A DNA stretch of 45,187 nucleotides. Source: Phycisphaerales bacterium UBA6054. GTDB lineage: Bacteria > Planctomycetota > Phycisphaerae > Phycisphaerales > UBA1924. The position numbers and the translations under genes were made by a program. The stretch spans positions 1 to 45,187 of the forward strand of contig DIYM01000154.1 of NCBI GenBank assembly GCA_002429045.1, in the 5' to 3' direction. The notes under the pieces were generated by a model. That model had not been told where the DNA came from and ran no database searches. It saw only the letters and a list, made by a program, of their open reading frames with translations. This document shows, piece after piece, positions 17,466-25,323 of the stretch (positions are counted from its first letter, which is position 1; each line of letters begins with the position of its first letter).

Positions 17466-17828
17466 CTACGCGGTTTCCTTGCTGTTCCCGTCGCCCGCTT
17501 CTGGCGGAACGCCGGGCACGGTCGTCGCCGCGAGAAGCCCTCGGCGGGCGGGCGGCGTGGTGATCGGTGAGGGTGATCCCGACCCGGCCCGCTTGGAAGG
17601 GCCCGGTCGGACGGTCTGTGCGAGCGATCCAAGGTCGCCCGCGCCGAGGCGAGACGCCTGGGCGTTCTCGCGCTTGATCGACTCGTACACCTCTTTGCGG
17701 TGGACGGCGATCCGTGTCGGCGCGGTGATCCCGAGGCGGACCTTGTCCCCTCGGATGTCGACGACCGAGATCTCGATCTCGTCGCCGATCATGATCGTCT
17801 CGTCGCGCTGCCGGGAGAGCACCAGCAT
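17466..17828 (-). CDS. csrA: Carbon storage regulator / translational regulator CsrA
   Basis: Homodimeric RNA-binding protein that occupies GGA motifs in mRNA leaders. The first about 60 residues are a full CsrA: MLVLSRQRDETIMIGDEIEI, with the RNA-contacting Leu4, Arg6 and Arg44 (VHRKEVYE) in place. The product is 120 residues, about twice the usual 60-75. The extra half is a low-complexity Gly/Ser/Pro/Thr/Arg tail with no recognised domain. An AGGAG 8 bases before ATG 17828 supports this start; longer in-frame starts run through unrelated sequence. It follows fliW by 160 bases and precedes flaB by 100, matching the fliW-csrA linkage known in Bacillus and many flagellated bacteria. Confidence 0.92.
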   Translation of the reverse strand: MLVLSRQRDETIMIGDEIEISVVDIRGDKVRLGITAPTRIAVHRKEVYESIKRENAQASRLGAGDLGSLAQTVRPGPSKRAGSGSPSPITTPPARRGLLAATTVPGVPPEAGDGNSKETA

Positions 17829-17988
17829 CCATGAACTCCTTGCTCTCGCCCACGCCTTGCCCGTGCCCGGCGTGGTGGTGTATCTCGACCTGAAGAGCGG
17901 GTCCTTCCGCCCCAGGATTGGGCGCCCGGTCTGCGCAGCGATCGCGCGTGGGTTGCCGCGTTGGCACGCGTCCCGGGCCTGTCTCGTC

Positions 17989-18438
17989 TTAAGCGGAAGC
18001 CGTCTGCTGCGCGTTGTTCGCAACCCGCATCAGGTGGTGCCGCGTCGTCCATCGCTTCTCGGCGAGGACCATCTGCTCCGCCCTCTTGTTGACCGTGTTG
18101 ATCACCAGCGGGCCTTGGAGGTTGCCCGTGAGCTGGTCGTCGATCTTGTTCACGATCACGAAGACCTGCGCGTCTTCGAGCTTGCCCATCTCGAGCGACT
18201 CCATCTGCTCCTGGCGGATGGGCACCGAGTAGTCCTTCTCGAAGAACGTCGGGTCGGTGACCACGAACGCGAGGTTCGGGTCCTCGACCGACTGCAGCCA
18301 GAAGAAGCACGCGTCGTCGCCGGGCTGCAGCAGGCAGTACTCCGTGAGCTCGGGGAAACCGAGAATCCCTCGGGCGAAGCGAATCACGCGGTCCTCCGCG
18401 AGCTCGATCGTCCCGAAACGTGTCGTCCGCACCTCCAT
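17989..18438 (-). CDS. fliW: Flagellar assembly factor FliW
   Basis: 149 residues, the normal size. FliW is a cytoplasmic protein that binds either unexported flagellin or CsrA. When flagellin is low FliW is free and inhibits CsrA, allowing flagellin translation. Family motifs are visible: FGTIELAEDRVIRFARGILG, FPELTEYCLL, FFWLQSVEDPNLAFVVTDP and VFVIVNKIDD. ATG 18438 is chosen because MEVRTTRFG is where the fold begins, with ACGGAG as Shine-Dalgarno 7 bases upstream. Upstream codons in the frame are not family-like. It precedes csrA and the two flagellin genes on the same strand. Confidence 0.93.
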   Translation of the reverse strand: MEVRTTRFGTIELAEDRVIRFARGILGFPELTEYCLLQPGDDACFFWLQSVEDPNLAFVVTDPTFFEKDYSVPIRQEQMESLEMGKLEDAQVFVIVNKIDDQLTGNLQGPLVINTVNKRAEQMVLAEKRWTTRHHLMRVANNAQQTASA

Positions 18439-18482
18439 GTGTGCGCTCCGTATCCTCGGCCGAGACCAGTCCGGATCGACTC

Positions 18483-18500
18483 CCGGCGTTCCGACGCCGG
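18483..18500 (-). promoter_or_regulatory. Hairpin with GGA tetraloop upstream of fliW
   Basis: Minus-strand CCGGCGT-CGGA-ACGCCGG is a perfect 7-bp stem with a tetraloop containing GGA, located 45-62 bases before the fliW ATG in the 165-base gap after flgL. No U-tract follows, so it is not a standard terminator. It could be a CsrA or RNase-processing site at the flgL/fliW boundary. Confidence 0.4.
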
Positions 18501-18603
18501 TCGACATCCTGCCTGCGGTCCCCAGAGCGGCCGAGCTCTCGGGGAACCATCGATCCAATCCGATCCCGCCGGTTCTCACCGACGGGCCGTCCCGCACGCG
18601 GGG

Positions 18604-20622
18604 TCAGCCAAGGAAGTCCAGCAGCGTCAGCTGCTGGCTCTGGGAAGCGACGCTCAGCCCCGCCTGGAGCTGCAGCTGGAGCTGCCCGAATCTGGTGGAC
18701 GCGGCGGCGAAGTCCAGGTCCCGCAGCTGGCTCCGAAGCGACTCATCCAGCACCTGCCGGTCCTCCTGACGACGGATCTCATCGTCCACGCGTTTCCCGT
18801 AGCCGCCCACGACGGCGCGGCTCTGGCTCAGCCTGTCGACCGAGTCACTCAGTTTGCCACTCGCAACTTCGATGCCAAGTTGGTCGTTGTCCCGCAGAGC
18901 CGCCGCCAGATCGAGCAGGTGCGTGAACAGGTTGTCGACACGGACCCTCGAACGGTCCTGGGCGACCAGCGTCGTCTGCCCCGCCTCCAGCGTGGCGTCG
19001 AGAAAGCCCAGGTCCTCGAGCAGCCCGGAGTTGTTGAGACGCTTGACATCCAGCGGGCCCGTCCCGCCCAGGGCACCGGATTGCTCGAACGCGATCCCGT
19101 TGCTCGGGCTGGTGAGCACGGCCTGGAAGTCGGTGACCGGGCGACCGGCGGCCGTCAACTGGGCCGCCGCCTGCGCGTTGATCGCCGCCAGAAGATCCCC
19201 CACGGTCCCGATGTCGCCCGAGTCGAGATCGAACGTGAGCGTGAAGCCGTCCCCGAGGGTCGCCTCGAAGTCCGGCTCGTTCTCGTTGACACGAACGCCC
19301 CGGGCGTCGTTGAAGTCGCTGAGCAGCGTGTCGCTCTGGAGGGTCCGCACGCCGAGCAGTTCGGCGGTCGGGTTCCCCCCGGAGACCTCGGAGATGGACA
19401 TCGCCTGATCGAGGGTGCCGGCGACCGCCGTCTTGACGTTGATCGATCGACCGTCATCGGAGATCTCGACGACCACGTTGGTCCCCCCGGCTTCGAACGC
19501 CGAGCGGATGTCCGCCAGCGTCTCGGCCGAAGAGAGATCGATCGTGTAGTCGATCCCGCCCGTCGTGAGCATGACCTGGTCGAGCGCGTTCCCGCCCAGC
19601 CCGGCCAGCTGCGAGACCGGCGTCGTCCAGGTGAGACGGGCGTCGAGGTCGATGCCGTCGGGCGTTCCGGCGGTGAACACCGCGCCCGCGCCGTCGGTCA
19701 GCCCGAGATCCAACGCAACGAACGAGCCCTGCACGTCCCCGACTTCGAGGCTGCCTGCGGGCACGTCGATCGAGAGCGATCCGCCGCTGATCGACACCCC
19801 CCCGGGCCCGAGCACGGTCACGCCGTTGTCGGTTTCGTATTGCCGGATGCCGGCCTCGATCGCGTCGGCGACATCGCCGACGGTCTCGGTGCCGGTCAGG
19901 TCGATCTCGGCCGTCGCGCCGCCGTTGAACCGGATGGTCACCACGCCGGTGCTGACTCCCAGCGAGCGGGCCCCGTTCAGATCGCTCAGCCGGGTGTTCA
20001 CGGTGAGGTTGGGATCGAGGTCGACGGTGCCCTCGACGCGGGCGGACACGGCGCCGATGGCGTTGTCGGCGCCCATCGTGATGGGGATGTCCGACACGCC
20101 CCCGAGTTCGGCCTGCAGCCCGCCGAAGCCGCCGACGAAACGGTACGAGTTGCCGATCAGTTCGATGGGGCCCTGCCCGGGCTGTGTGCCCCCGAAGATG
20201 TAACCGACGACGGATTCGCGGTTGGCGATCCCGTACAGCGACTGGATCAGCGAGTCGACGATGGTCGCCTGGGCGGCGCGGGTCTCGGCGTCGGCGGGCG
20301 TCGAGATCTGCTCGTTGGCGATCCCGAGCGCCTCGTCGATCAGGTTCTTGGCGTCCCCCAGAGCGGCGTCGAGCGAGCTGAGCGAGTCGGTCGCGAAGCC
20401 CAGGTTGCGGAGGATCTGGTCGGAGCGTTCGAGCCTGGCGTCGAGGGTCGAGACGGTGGCGGCCCGGGTCGGGTCGTCGGACGGTCTGAGCAGGTCCAGC
20501 TGGGTCGAGAGCTGCTCGTTGACGCGGAGGAGCTGGAAGTTCGTCCTGTTCAGCGCGTTGAGCGACGTCTGCGTGAAGAGCAGGTTGGGCGTTCTCGAGA
20601 ATGCGGTGGGGAAGGTGCTCAT
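18604..20622 (-). CDS. flgL: Hook-filament junction protein FlgL (HAP3)
   Basis: Second junction protein between hook and filament. The N-terminus (FTQTSLNALNRTNFQLLRVN, then LLRPSDDPTRAATV) and C-terminus (LRSQLRDLDFAAASTRFGQL, then VASQSQQLTLLDFLG) are the flagellin-like D0 helices diagnostic of FlgL. At 672 residues it is about twice the 300-320 of enterobacterial FlgL. The extra length (about 170-560) contains three segments of the flagellin-IN type, each an 'xIxLsgxxTvxDixxAix' strand-helix unit (around ATAEIDLTGTETVGDVADAI, YTIDLSSAETLADIRSAF and LDSGDIGTVGDLLAAINAQA). The start ATG 20622 has CCGGAG upstream. It follows flgK by 39 bases. Confidence 0.92.
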   Translation of the reverse strand: MSTFPTAFSRTPNLLFTQTSLNALNRTNFQLLRVNEQLSTQLDLLRPSDDPTRAATVSTLDARLERSDQILRNLGFATDSLSSLDAALGDAKNLIDEALGIANEQISTPADAETRAAQATIVDSLIQSLYGIANRESVVGYIFGGTQPGQGPIELIGNSYRFVGGFGGLQAELGGVSDIPITMGADNAIGAVSARVEGTVDLDPNLTVNTRLSDLNGARSLGVSTGVVTIRFNGGATAEIDLTGTETVGDVADAIEAGIRQYETDNGVTVLGPGGVSISGGSLSIDVPAGSLEVGDVQGSFVALDLGLTDGAGAVFTAGTPDGIDLDARLTWTTPVSQLAGLGGNALDQVMLTTGGIDYTIDLSSAETLADIRSAFEAGGTNVVVEISDDGRSINVKTAVAGTLDQAMSISEVSGGNPTAELLGVRTLQSDTLLSDFNDARGVRVNENEPDFEATLGDGFTLTFDLDSGDIGTVGDLLAAINAQAAAQLTAAGRPVTDFQAVLTSPSNGIAFEQSGALGGTGPLDVKRLNNSGLLEDLGFLDATLEAGQTTLVAQDRSRVRVDNLFTHLLDLAAALRDNDQLGIEVASGKLSDSVDRLSQSRAVVGGYGKRVDDEIRRQEDRQVLDESLRSQLRDLDFAAASTRFGQLQLQLQAGLSVASQSQQLTLLDFLG

Positions 20623-20661
20623 CGCGGTCGCTCCGGGTTCGGTCCTGTGATGCGGCTCCGG

Positions 20662-22389
20662 TTACACGAGGCTCAGGAGGGTGTCGAACAGGGTCTGGGT
20701 CGTCTGCACCACGCGGGCGGCGGCCTGGTACTGCTGCTGGTAGAGCAGCAGGTTCATCGATTCCTCGTCGACCGAGACCCCGGAGACGGCCGCGCGTTGG
20801 GCCTCGAGGCTCTGGCTGACGATCGCGTCCGCGTCGGCCTGGATCCGCGCGGCGCTGGTCTGCGTGGCGACGTCCTGCGCGTGCAGGCCCCAGAACTTGC
20901 TGAAGCTCCGGTCGCCGAGGCTCGCGACGGTGCCCTCGTTCAGCCTCCCGATCTCCAACGCGTTGCCGTTCTCGACGAACTGCCCGTTCACGGTGCGTCC
21001 GAGCATGACCTCGACGCCCTCGCGGACCGCGATGTCCTGCCCGCTCGTCCCGGTGAAGAAGCTGTTGACGCCCAGGACCGCCAGCACGCCCGAGGTGTCG
21101 TCGGAGAACGAGAAGCTCGTCCCGGGGCTCGCGTCGATCTCCAGACGCCCGTCGGGGGTGAACCCGGCGGTGATGTTCCCGGTCGGGAACGCGAGATTGA
21201 TCGCGTCGACGATGTCCTGGGGCGTCGTGTCGTCACCCACGCCGGGGAGGTTGTTGCTGTCGAGCCCGTCGAGGTCGATGTAGATCGTCACTTCGTCCGA
21301 GGTTTGGGTGGCTTCGTTGTACACCTCGATGGTGAACGAGCCGTTCTGAGCGGCGAAGGGGAGCTCGGCGAACGCGAGGTTGTTCGGGTCGTTGATCGGG
21401 AGGGTCCGGTTGGCGGTGTCGATCGCCAGGGTGCCGGTCGTCTGGGTGAGCCTCGACTCGTTGCGCCCGGTCGAGTGCAGGCGGTTGATCTCGAAGATCA
21501 GGCTGGCGGCGAGGTCGTCGAGCTTCTCGACCGTCGTGTCGATCACCCCGTCTCGGGATTGCAGGAGCCCGCCGATCGACCCGCCCTCGACGGGCAGCGG
21601 GGCGGCGTTGTCCTTCAGGCGGACGGTCGCGGTGGTCACGCCGTCGATCGTCTCGCGATCGATCTCGACCCCCCGGCTCCGCGTGCCGAGCACCACCGGG
21701 GTCGAGCCGACGAACACGTCGTACAGGCCCTCGGGGTTCTCGTTGACGGTGATGTCGATGAGCGTCGAGAGCTCGCTGACGATCTGGTCGCGACGGTCGC
21801 GGAGCGCGGACGCTTCGGACTGCCCGATCTCCCGCCCGGCGATCGTCTGGTTGATCGTCGCGATCTCTTCCAGCAGCGCGTCCGCCTGGGTCGTCTGGGC
21901 GTCGAGCTGGTCCTCGATCTGGCGGCGCTGGTCCATCAGCTGCCCGCGGATGTTCCGGATGAACCCCGCCAGCGACTCGCCCTGGTTGACGATCGTCGAT
22001 TGCGAGTCCAGGAGCGTCGTCGCCTCCGACCAGGTGTTGAAGAACGCGGTGAGCTGGGACGAGGTGTCGAACTCGGTGCCCTCGTTGAGGATCGCCTCGA
22101 GCTGGTTGAACGTGCTGAGGCGTTGGGCGCTGGCGAACCGCTCGGACGTGCCGTTCCACAGGCGTTCCTGCAACGCCTGATCGATCTGACGCTGGACCTG
22201 CGCCACCGCGACACCCGACCCGATCTGGAACGGGTCCGAGCGCGCCCCGCGGAGCGCCTGCAGGCGTGCGATCTGACGCGTGTACCCCGGCGTCGAGATG
22301 TTCGCGAGGTTGTTCGACGCGACCTGGATCCCGATCTGCGACGCGATCAGCGACGAGTTGGCGATGTTCAATGTCGAGTTCAGACTCAC
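20662..22389 (-). CDS. flgK: Hook-filament junction protein FlgK (HAP1)
   Basis: First junction protein on the hook tip; 575 residues, near the E. coli length of 547. It begins SLNSTLNIANSSLIASQIGI and has NNLANISTPGYTRQ, the canonical rod/hook/HAP N-terminal motif. It ends with EESMNLLLYQQQYQAAARVV and QTLFDTLLSL. A central region carries one flagellin-IN-like unit (about 395-420). The start is GTG with GCGGAGGTG 6-9 bases upstream. A nearby ATG is out of frame and meets a stop after one further codon. FlgN, its chaperone, is the gene immediately before it. Confidence 0.94.
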   Translation of the reverse strand: MSLNSTLNIANSSLIASQIGIQVASNNLANISTPGYTRQIARLQALRGARSDPFQIGSGVAVAQVQRQIDQALQERLWNGTSERFASAQRLSTFNQLEAILNEGTEFDTSSQLTAFFNTWSEATTLLDSQSTIVNQGESLAGFIRNIRGQLMDQRRQIEDQLDAQTTQADALLEEIATINQTIAGREIGQSEASALRDRRDQIVSELSTLIDITVNENPEGLYDVFVGSTPVVLGTRSRGVEIDRETIDGVTTATVRLKDNAAPLPVEGGSIGGLLQSRDGVIDTTVEKLDDLAASLIFEINRLHSTGRNESRLTQTTGTLAIDTANRTLPINDPNNLAFAELPFAAQNGSFTIEVYNEATQTSDEVTIYIDLDGLDSNNLPGVGDDTTPQDIVDAINLAFPTGNITAGFTPDGRLEIDASPGTSFSFSDDTSGVLAVLGVNSFFTGTSGQDIAVREGVEVMLGRTVNGQFVENGNALEIGRLNEGTVASLGDRSFSKFWGLHAQDVATQTSAARIQADADAIVSQSLEAQRAAVSGVSVDEESMNLLLYQQQYQAAARVVQTTQTLFDTLLSLV

Positions 22390-22402
22390 GGCATCACCTC
22401 CG

Positions 22403-22972
22403 CTATGCGCCCACGTCCACGCCGGTCATCACCGCGGCGCTGTTCTCGACCCGCCCCGCCCGCCCGTACGTGCCGGCGTGAGAGAGGCGGGATGCGACCT
22501 GCTGCATCAGCCCCCGCATGTGATTCGCGAGCGCCTCCGAGGCCTCTTTGACAGCGTCCTGCTCGGTCTTCACCCGCTCGATCAGCCCCCGGAGCGTCGA
22601 GGAGCGCTCGGTCAGCCGTTCACGGTCTGCCGAGTCCACCGCAGACATCAGCTCGTCGAGCGTGCTCGGGCTCCCGTCCGTCCGGGCGACCAGGCGCTGG
22701 CGTTCGGACTCGACCCGGCGCACGCGTTCGAGCACCCGCCCGGTCTGATCGAGCACGTCGCCCAGGCGTTGCATGTCGGCGGTCGCCACGGCTTCGCGGT
22801 GCTCGCCCGTGAGCCTGAGCAGCGATTCGTGCTCGCCGATCAGTGCCCCCAGCAGCGCGTCCAGGCGGTCGATGTCCGGTGTTTGGGCGATCGCGGGCGC
22901 CCGCCGGGCGTCCGCGGCCGGCACTCGGCGTGCCGGGCCTGCTGTTTCTGCTGTTCGCGGGGTGCTTCTCAT
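22403..22972 (-). CDS. flgN: FlgN-like export chaperone
   Basis: 189 residues, almost entirely helical with long heptad-like segments (RLDALLGALIGEHESLLRLT through about 160). This matches FlgN, the cytosolic chaperone for FlgK and FlgL. FlgN sequences are weakly conserved, so the assignment leans on length, the N-terminal 'L..LL..E...L..L' pattern and its place directly before flgK. The first 30 residues are Ala/Arg/Pro-rich and disordered. It overlaps the rod-binding gene by 4 bases (ATGA) and precedes flgK by 13 bases. Confidence 0.8.
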   Translation of the reverse strand: MRSTPRTAETAGPARRVPAADARRAPAIAQTPDIDRLDALLGALIGEHESLLRLTGEHREAVATADMQRLGDVLDQTGRVLERVRRVESERQRLVARTDGSPSTLDELMSAVDSADRERLTERSSTLRGLIERVKTEQDAVKEASEALANHMRGLMQQVASRLSHAGTYGRAGRVENSAAVMTGVDVGA

Positions 22973-23382
22973 GCGGTCAGTCCGCCCTTCCGGAGCAGAT
23001 CCTGTGCCAGCCGATCCACGATCGGGAAGTTCGACGCCGACACGATGTCGTTCGCGAGGCGGTGATCGAGCAAGGACCCGAACTGTTTCTCGGCCTGGGT
23101 CGGCGCGAACGGCGGGGCCGCCCGGTTGTTCTCGCGTGCCTGCTTGAGGATCGGCTCGACCAGCGTGGTGGAGACCAGCTTGCGGGCCGCGTCGCGGGCC
23201 TGGGCTTCGGGCGTGGTCCCTTCCTTGGCCGCGAAGCGGTCGGCGTTGCGCATGTCACCGAGCGCCTCGGCGAACGAACGCTGCCCGGACACGCCCTGGC
23301 CGAAGGACGAACCCACAAGCCCGCTGCCTCCAACGGAGGGCGTCAGCCCGGTGCGAGAGAAGGGGGGGATGTTCATGCTCAC
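22969..23382 (-). CDS. flgJ: Rod-binding protein, FlgJ N-terminal type
   Basis: 137 residues containing only the rod-binding domain of FlgJ (about 65-135, AARKLVSTTLVEPILKQARE followed by QFGSLLDHRLANDIV). The first 60 residues are Gly/Ser-rich. The C-terminal peptidoglycan hydrolase domain of enterobacterial FlgJ is absent. Another enzyme must open the wall for the rod, as in other bacteria with single-domain FlgJ. It overlaps flgI and flgN by 4 bases on either side, so all three are coupled. Confidence 0.85.
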   Translation of the reverse strand: MSMNIPPFSRTGLTPSVGGSGLVGSSFGQGVSGQRSFAEALGDMRNADRFAAKEGTTPEAQARDAARKLVSTTLVEPILKQARENNRAAPPFAPTQAEKQFGSLLDHRLANDIVSASNFPIVDRLAQDLLRKGGLTA

Positions 23383-24467
23383 TCCTTCCCGTCGATGATG
23401 AGGCTGGCGTGGAGCTTGCCGGCGTCGCGGAGCGCCCGCAGGATGTTGATCTGGTCGACCGGGGGGATGTCGAGCTGGTCGAACGCGGCGATGAGATCGT
23501 CGAGACGCGACATCGTCGCGTCGTCGGCGTCGGTGCCGACCTTGGCGAACTCGCTCTGCACGGTGCGCTCGAACTCGGGCGGCGGGGATGGGACCACCGT
23601 CGAGATGCTCAGGTTGCGGTGCGTGATCACGGCCGGTGAGACCTGCACGTCTCCGGTGATCACGATGATGCCGGTCCGTGTGTCGCAGATGACCTGGGCC
23701 GGAAGCTCGCGGAGGGCGCTGGAGATGTCGGTCCTCAGGATGTCCCCGAGGAACGCCTGCGGGTTGTTGCGTTCGGGGATCGGGAGCGTGACCCGGACGG
23801 TGCGTGCGTCGATCGCGCGGGCAACCGGGGGCTGGTCGGGATCGCTGGTGAGCAGGTACTGCTCGTTGATGTCGGACGCGACGCGGGCCGAGGCGCCGCC
23901 GAGCGCGAAGCGGGGATCGATGATCAGGTCGAACCCGGCGGCGATGCGCGGCGTGGTGATCACGTCACGGACGATCTGCCCGCCCCCGATCACCCGCGCG
24001 TTGGTCGGGACCGTGTCGTCGGGGATCGAGACCGTGCCCCTGGCCATCGCGTACACCGGGGCCCCGGGCCCGGGCGTCAGCGGGCTGACCAGCAGGGTCC
24101 CCCCGCGGAGCGACTTGGCCGAGTTGATCACGGAGACGGTCACGTCGAGCCGGTCGTCCGTCAGCGCCCCCTCGCGCGGGATCTCGCAGGTGACCAGGAC
24201 GAGCGCGACGGACTTTGATCCGCTCAGCTCGCTGACCGAGATCGGGTTGCCGAGCCGCTTGTACGCCTCGACGAGCGGGCGTGCGAGCACGAGCTCGTCC
24301 TGCGAGTCGCCGGTCCCCTGGAGCCCGACCACGAGCCCCAGCCCCTGGACGGTCGAGGCGCCCTGCCCGCGGAGGCGGGCGATCTCCCCGAGCGTGCGCG
24401 AACCCTGCGCGACGGTCGCGGGCAGCGCAAGAACGAGCAGCAGGATGAGCGGGACGGTGTGACGCAT
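23379..24467 (-). CDS. flgI: Flagellar P-ring protein FlgI
   Basis: Forms the ring around the rod in the peptidoglycan layer; 362 residues, family length. A Sec signal peptide (about 1-21, ILLLVLALPATVAQG) is followed by the hallmark RLRGQGASTVQGLGLVVGLQ and GTGDSQ near the N-terminus. The C-terminal region QLDIPPVDQINILRALRDAG is equally typical. Its presence implies a periplasm with peptidoglycan and an outer membrane. First gene of the flgI-flgJ-flgN-flgK-flgL run. A candidate sigma-54 promoter lies about 50-65 bases upstream. Confidence 0.96.
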   Translation of the reverse strand: MRHTVPLILLLVLALPATVAQGSRTLGEIARLRGQGASTVQGLGLVVGLQGTGDSQDELVLARPLVEAYKRLGNPISVSELSGSKSVALVLVTCEIPREGALTDDRLDVTVSVINSAKSLRGGTLLVSPLTPGPGAPVYAMARGTVSIPDDTVPTNARVIGGGQIVRDVITTPRIAAGFDLIIDPRFALGGASARVASDINEQYLLTSDPDQPPVARAIDARTVRVTLPIPERNNPQAFLGDILRTDISSALRELPAQVICDTRTGIIVITGDVQVSPAVITHRNLSISTVVPSPPPEFERTVQSEFAKVGTDADDATMSRLDDLIAAFDQLDIPPVDQINILRALRDAGKLHASLIIDGKE

Positions 24468-24514
24468 GTCGGCGGACCCCTTTCCGGCCGGCAGAGACTC
24501 GGATAAGCCGAGAC

Positions 24515-24531
24515 ACGCGAACGGCGTGCCA
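24515..24531 (-). promoter_or_regulatory. Candidate sigma-54 promoter of flgI
   Basis: Minus strand TGGCACGCCGTTCGCG has the full -24 hexamer TGGCAC and the invariant GG and GC exactly 10 bases apart, with TTCGC at -12. The 17-bp block 24515-24531 is repeated without change at 28179-28195 upstream of flgF. The predicted start near 24505 gives a leader of about 38 bases. Confidence 0.6.
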
Positions 24532-24556
24532 ACCGTGCTCCGCTCCGAGAACAGAA

Positions 24557-24588
24557 GCGGCCGCGCCCATCAGAGTGAGCGCGGCCGC
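24557..24588 (-). terminator. Hairpin between flgH and flgI
   Basis: GCGGCCGCGC (24557-24566) and GCGCGGCCGC (24579-24588) form a perfect 10-bp stem with a 12-base loop. It begins 25 bases past the flgH stop and is followed on the minus strand by TTCTGTTCTC, a partly U-rich run. It could terminate the flgFGAH transcript or partly attenuate it before the flgI promoter. Confidence 0.55.
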
Positions 24589-24612
24589 GGGGGTGCTGGG
24601 CGATCAGGACGG

Positions 24613-25323
24613 TCAGAACGCGAAGAGCGTGTCGAGGATCTCGGTGATGATCCCCTTCTTGGCGGCGTCGCGGAGGGCGCCCTCGTTCTCGACCTTGATG
24701 TTCAGGTTGGCCATCTGCGAGGAGAGCACGGTGTTCTGGCGGGTGATGTCATCCTCACGGACGATGCCGTAGAGCACAAAGTGCTGGATCTCTTCGTCCT
24801 TCTCGATCCGCTTGGTGGCTTCGAGCACCAGGTTCCCGTTCGGCTTGACCTCGAGGACGGTCGCGGTGATGCGGGCATTGAAGCGGTCCTGGCGTTCGTA
24901 GTCGCCCTCGCCCGTGAACTCGCGCCGGGCCTGGAAGTCGAGCAGGTCGATGTTGGTGCGGTCGCCCTCTTCCAGGCGCAGCTCGAGCAGCGCGAGGTAG
25001 TTGAGCATCGCGTTGAGATCCACCTGGGACCGGGCTTCCTTCTCGGTCTCGAGCGATTGGGAACTCGTCTGGCTGGAGACCTCGTCGACGATGATCGTGA
25101 TGATGTCGTGCTTCTGATAGACGCGGCGTTCGGGCTCGGGCACCCAGAACAGGCTGACCCGCTCCGCGTTGATCGCCGGCTGGATCATCACGCCCGGGGC
25201 CTGCTGCGCCGCGGATTGCTGGTCGTGGTTCGTCAGAAACAGGCTCTGGGCGGACGCCGCGGACGTGGCGCAGAGCATCGCCAGCATGGTCCAGATTCGG
25301 GGGGCTTTGGTGGGGCGTGTCAT
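24613..25323 (-). CDS. flgH: Flagellar L-ring protein FlgH
   Basis: Outer-membrane ring around the distal rod; 236 residues. Family motifs: RRVYQKHDIITIIVDE, NLVLEATKRI, and LSSQMANLNIKVENEGAL near the end. FlgH is normally a lipoprotein. Here the signal peptide (to about residue 25) ends SAASAQS, a type I cleavage site, and the only cysteine (Cys18) follows Leu-Ala-Met-Leu, which does not make a lipobox. So the protein appears not to be lipidated. It overlaps flgA by 4 bases (ATGA). Confidence 0.93.
   Translation of the reverse strand: MTRPTKAPRIWTMLAMLCATSAASAQSLFLTNHDQQSAAQQAPGVMIQPAINAERVSLFWVPEPERRVYQKHDIITIIVDEVSSQTSSQSLETEKEARSQVDLNAMLNYLALLELRLEEGDRTNIDLLDFQARREFTGEGDYERQDRFNARITATVLEVKPNGNLVLEATKRIEKDEEIQHFVLYGIVREDDITRQNTVLSSQMANLNIKVENEGALRDAAKKGIITEILDTLFAF

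Noticed and set aside
17359..22551. Very long plus-strand open frame (over 1,700 codons) opposite csrA, fliW, flgL and flgK
   Set aside because: It is the mirror of well-conserved flagellar genes on the minus strand. Its Arg/Asp/Val/Gly-rich composition is what the antisense of GC-rich codons gives, and it has no recognisable domain.
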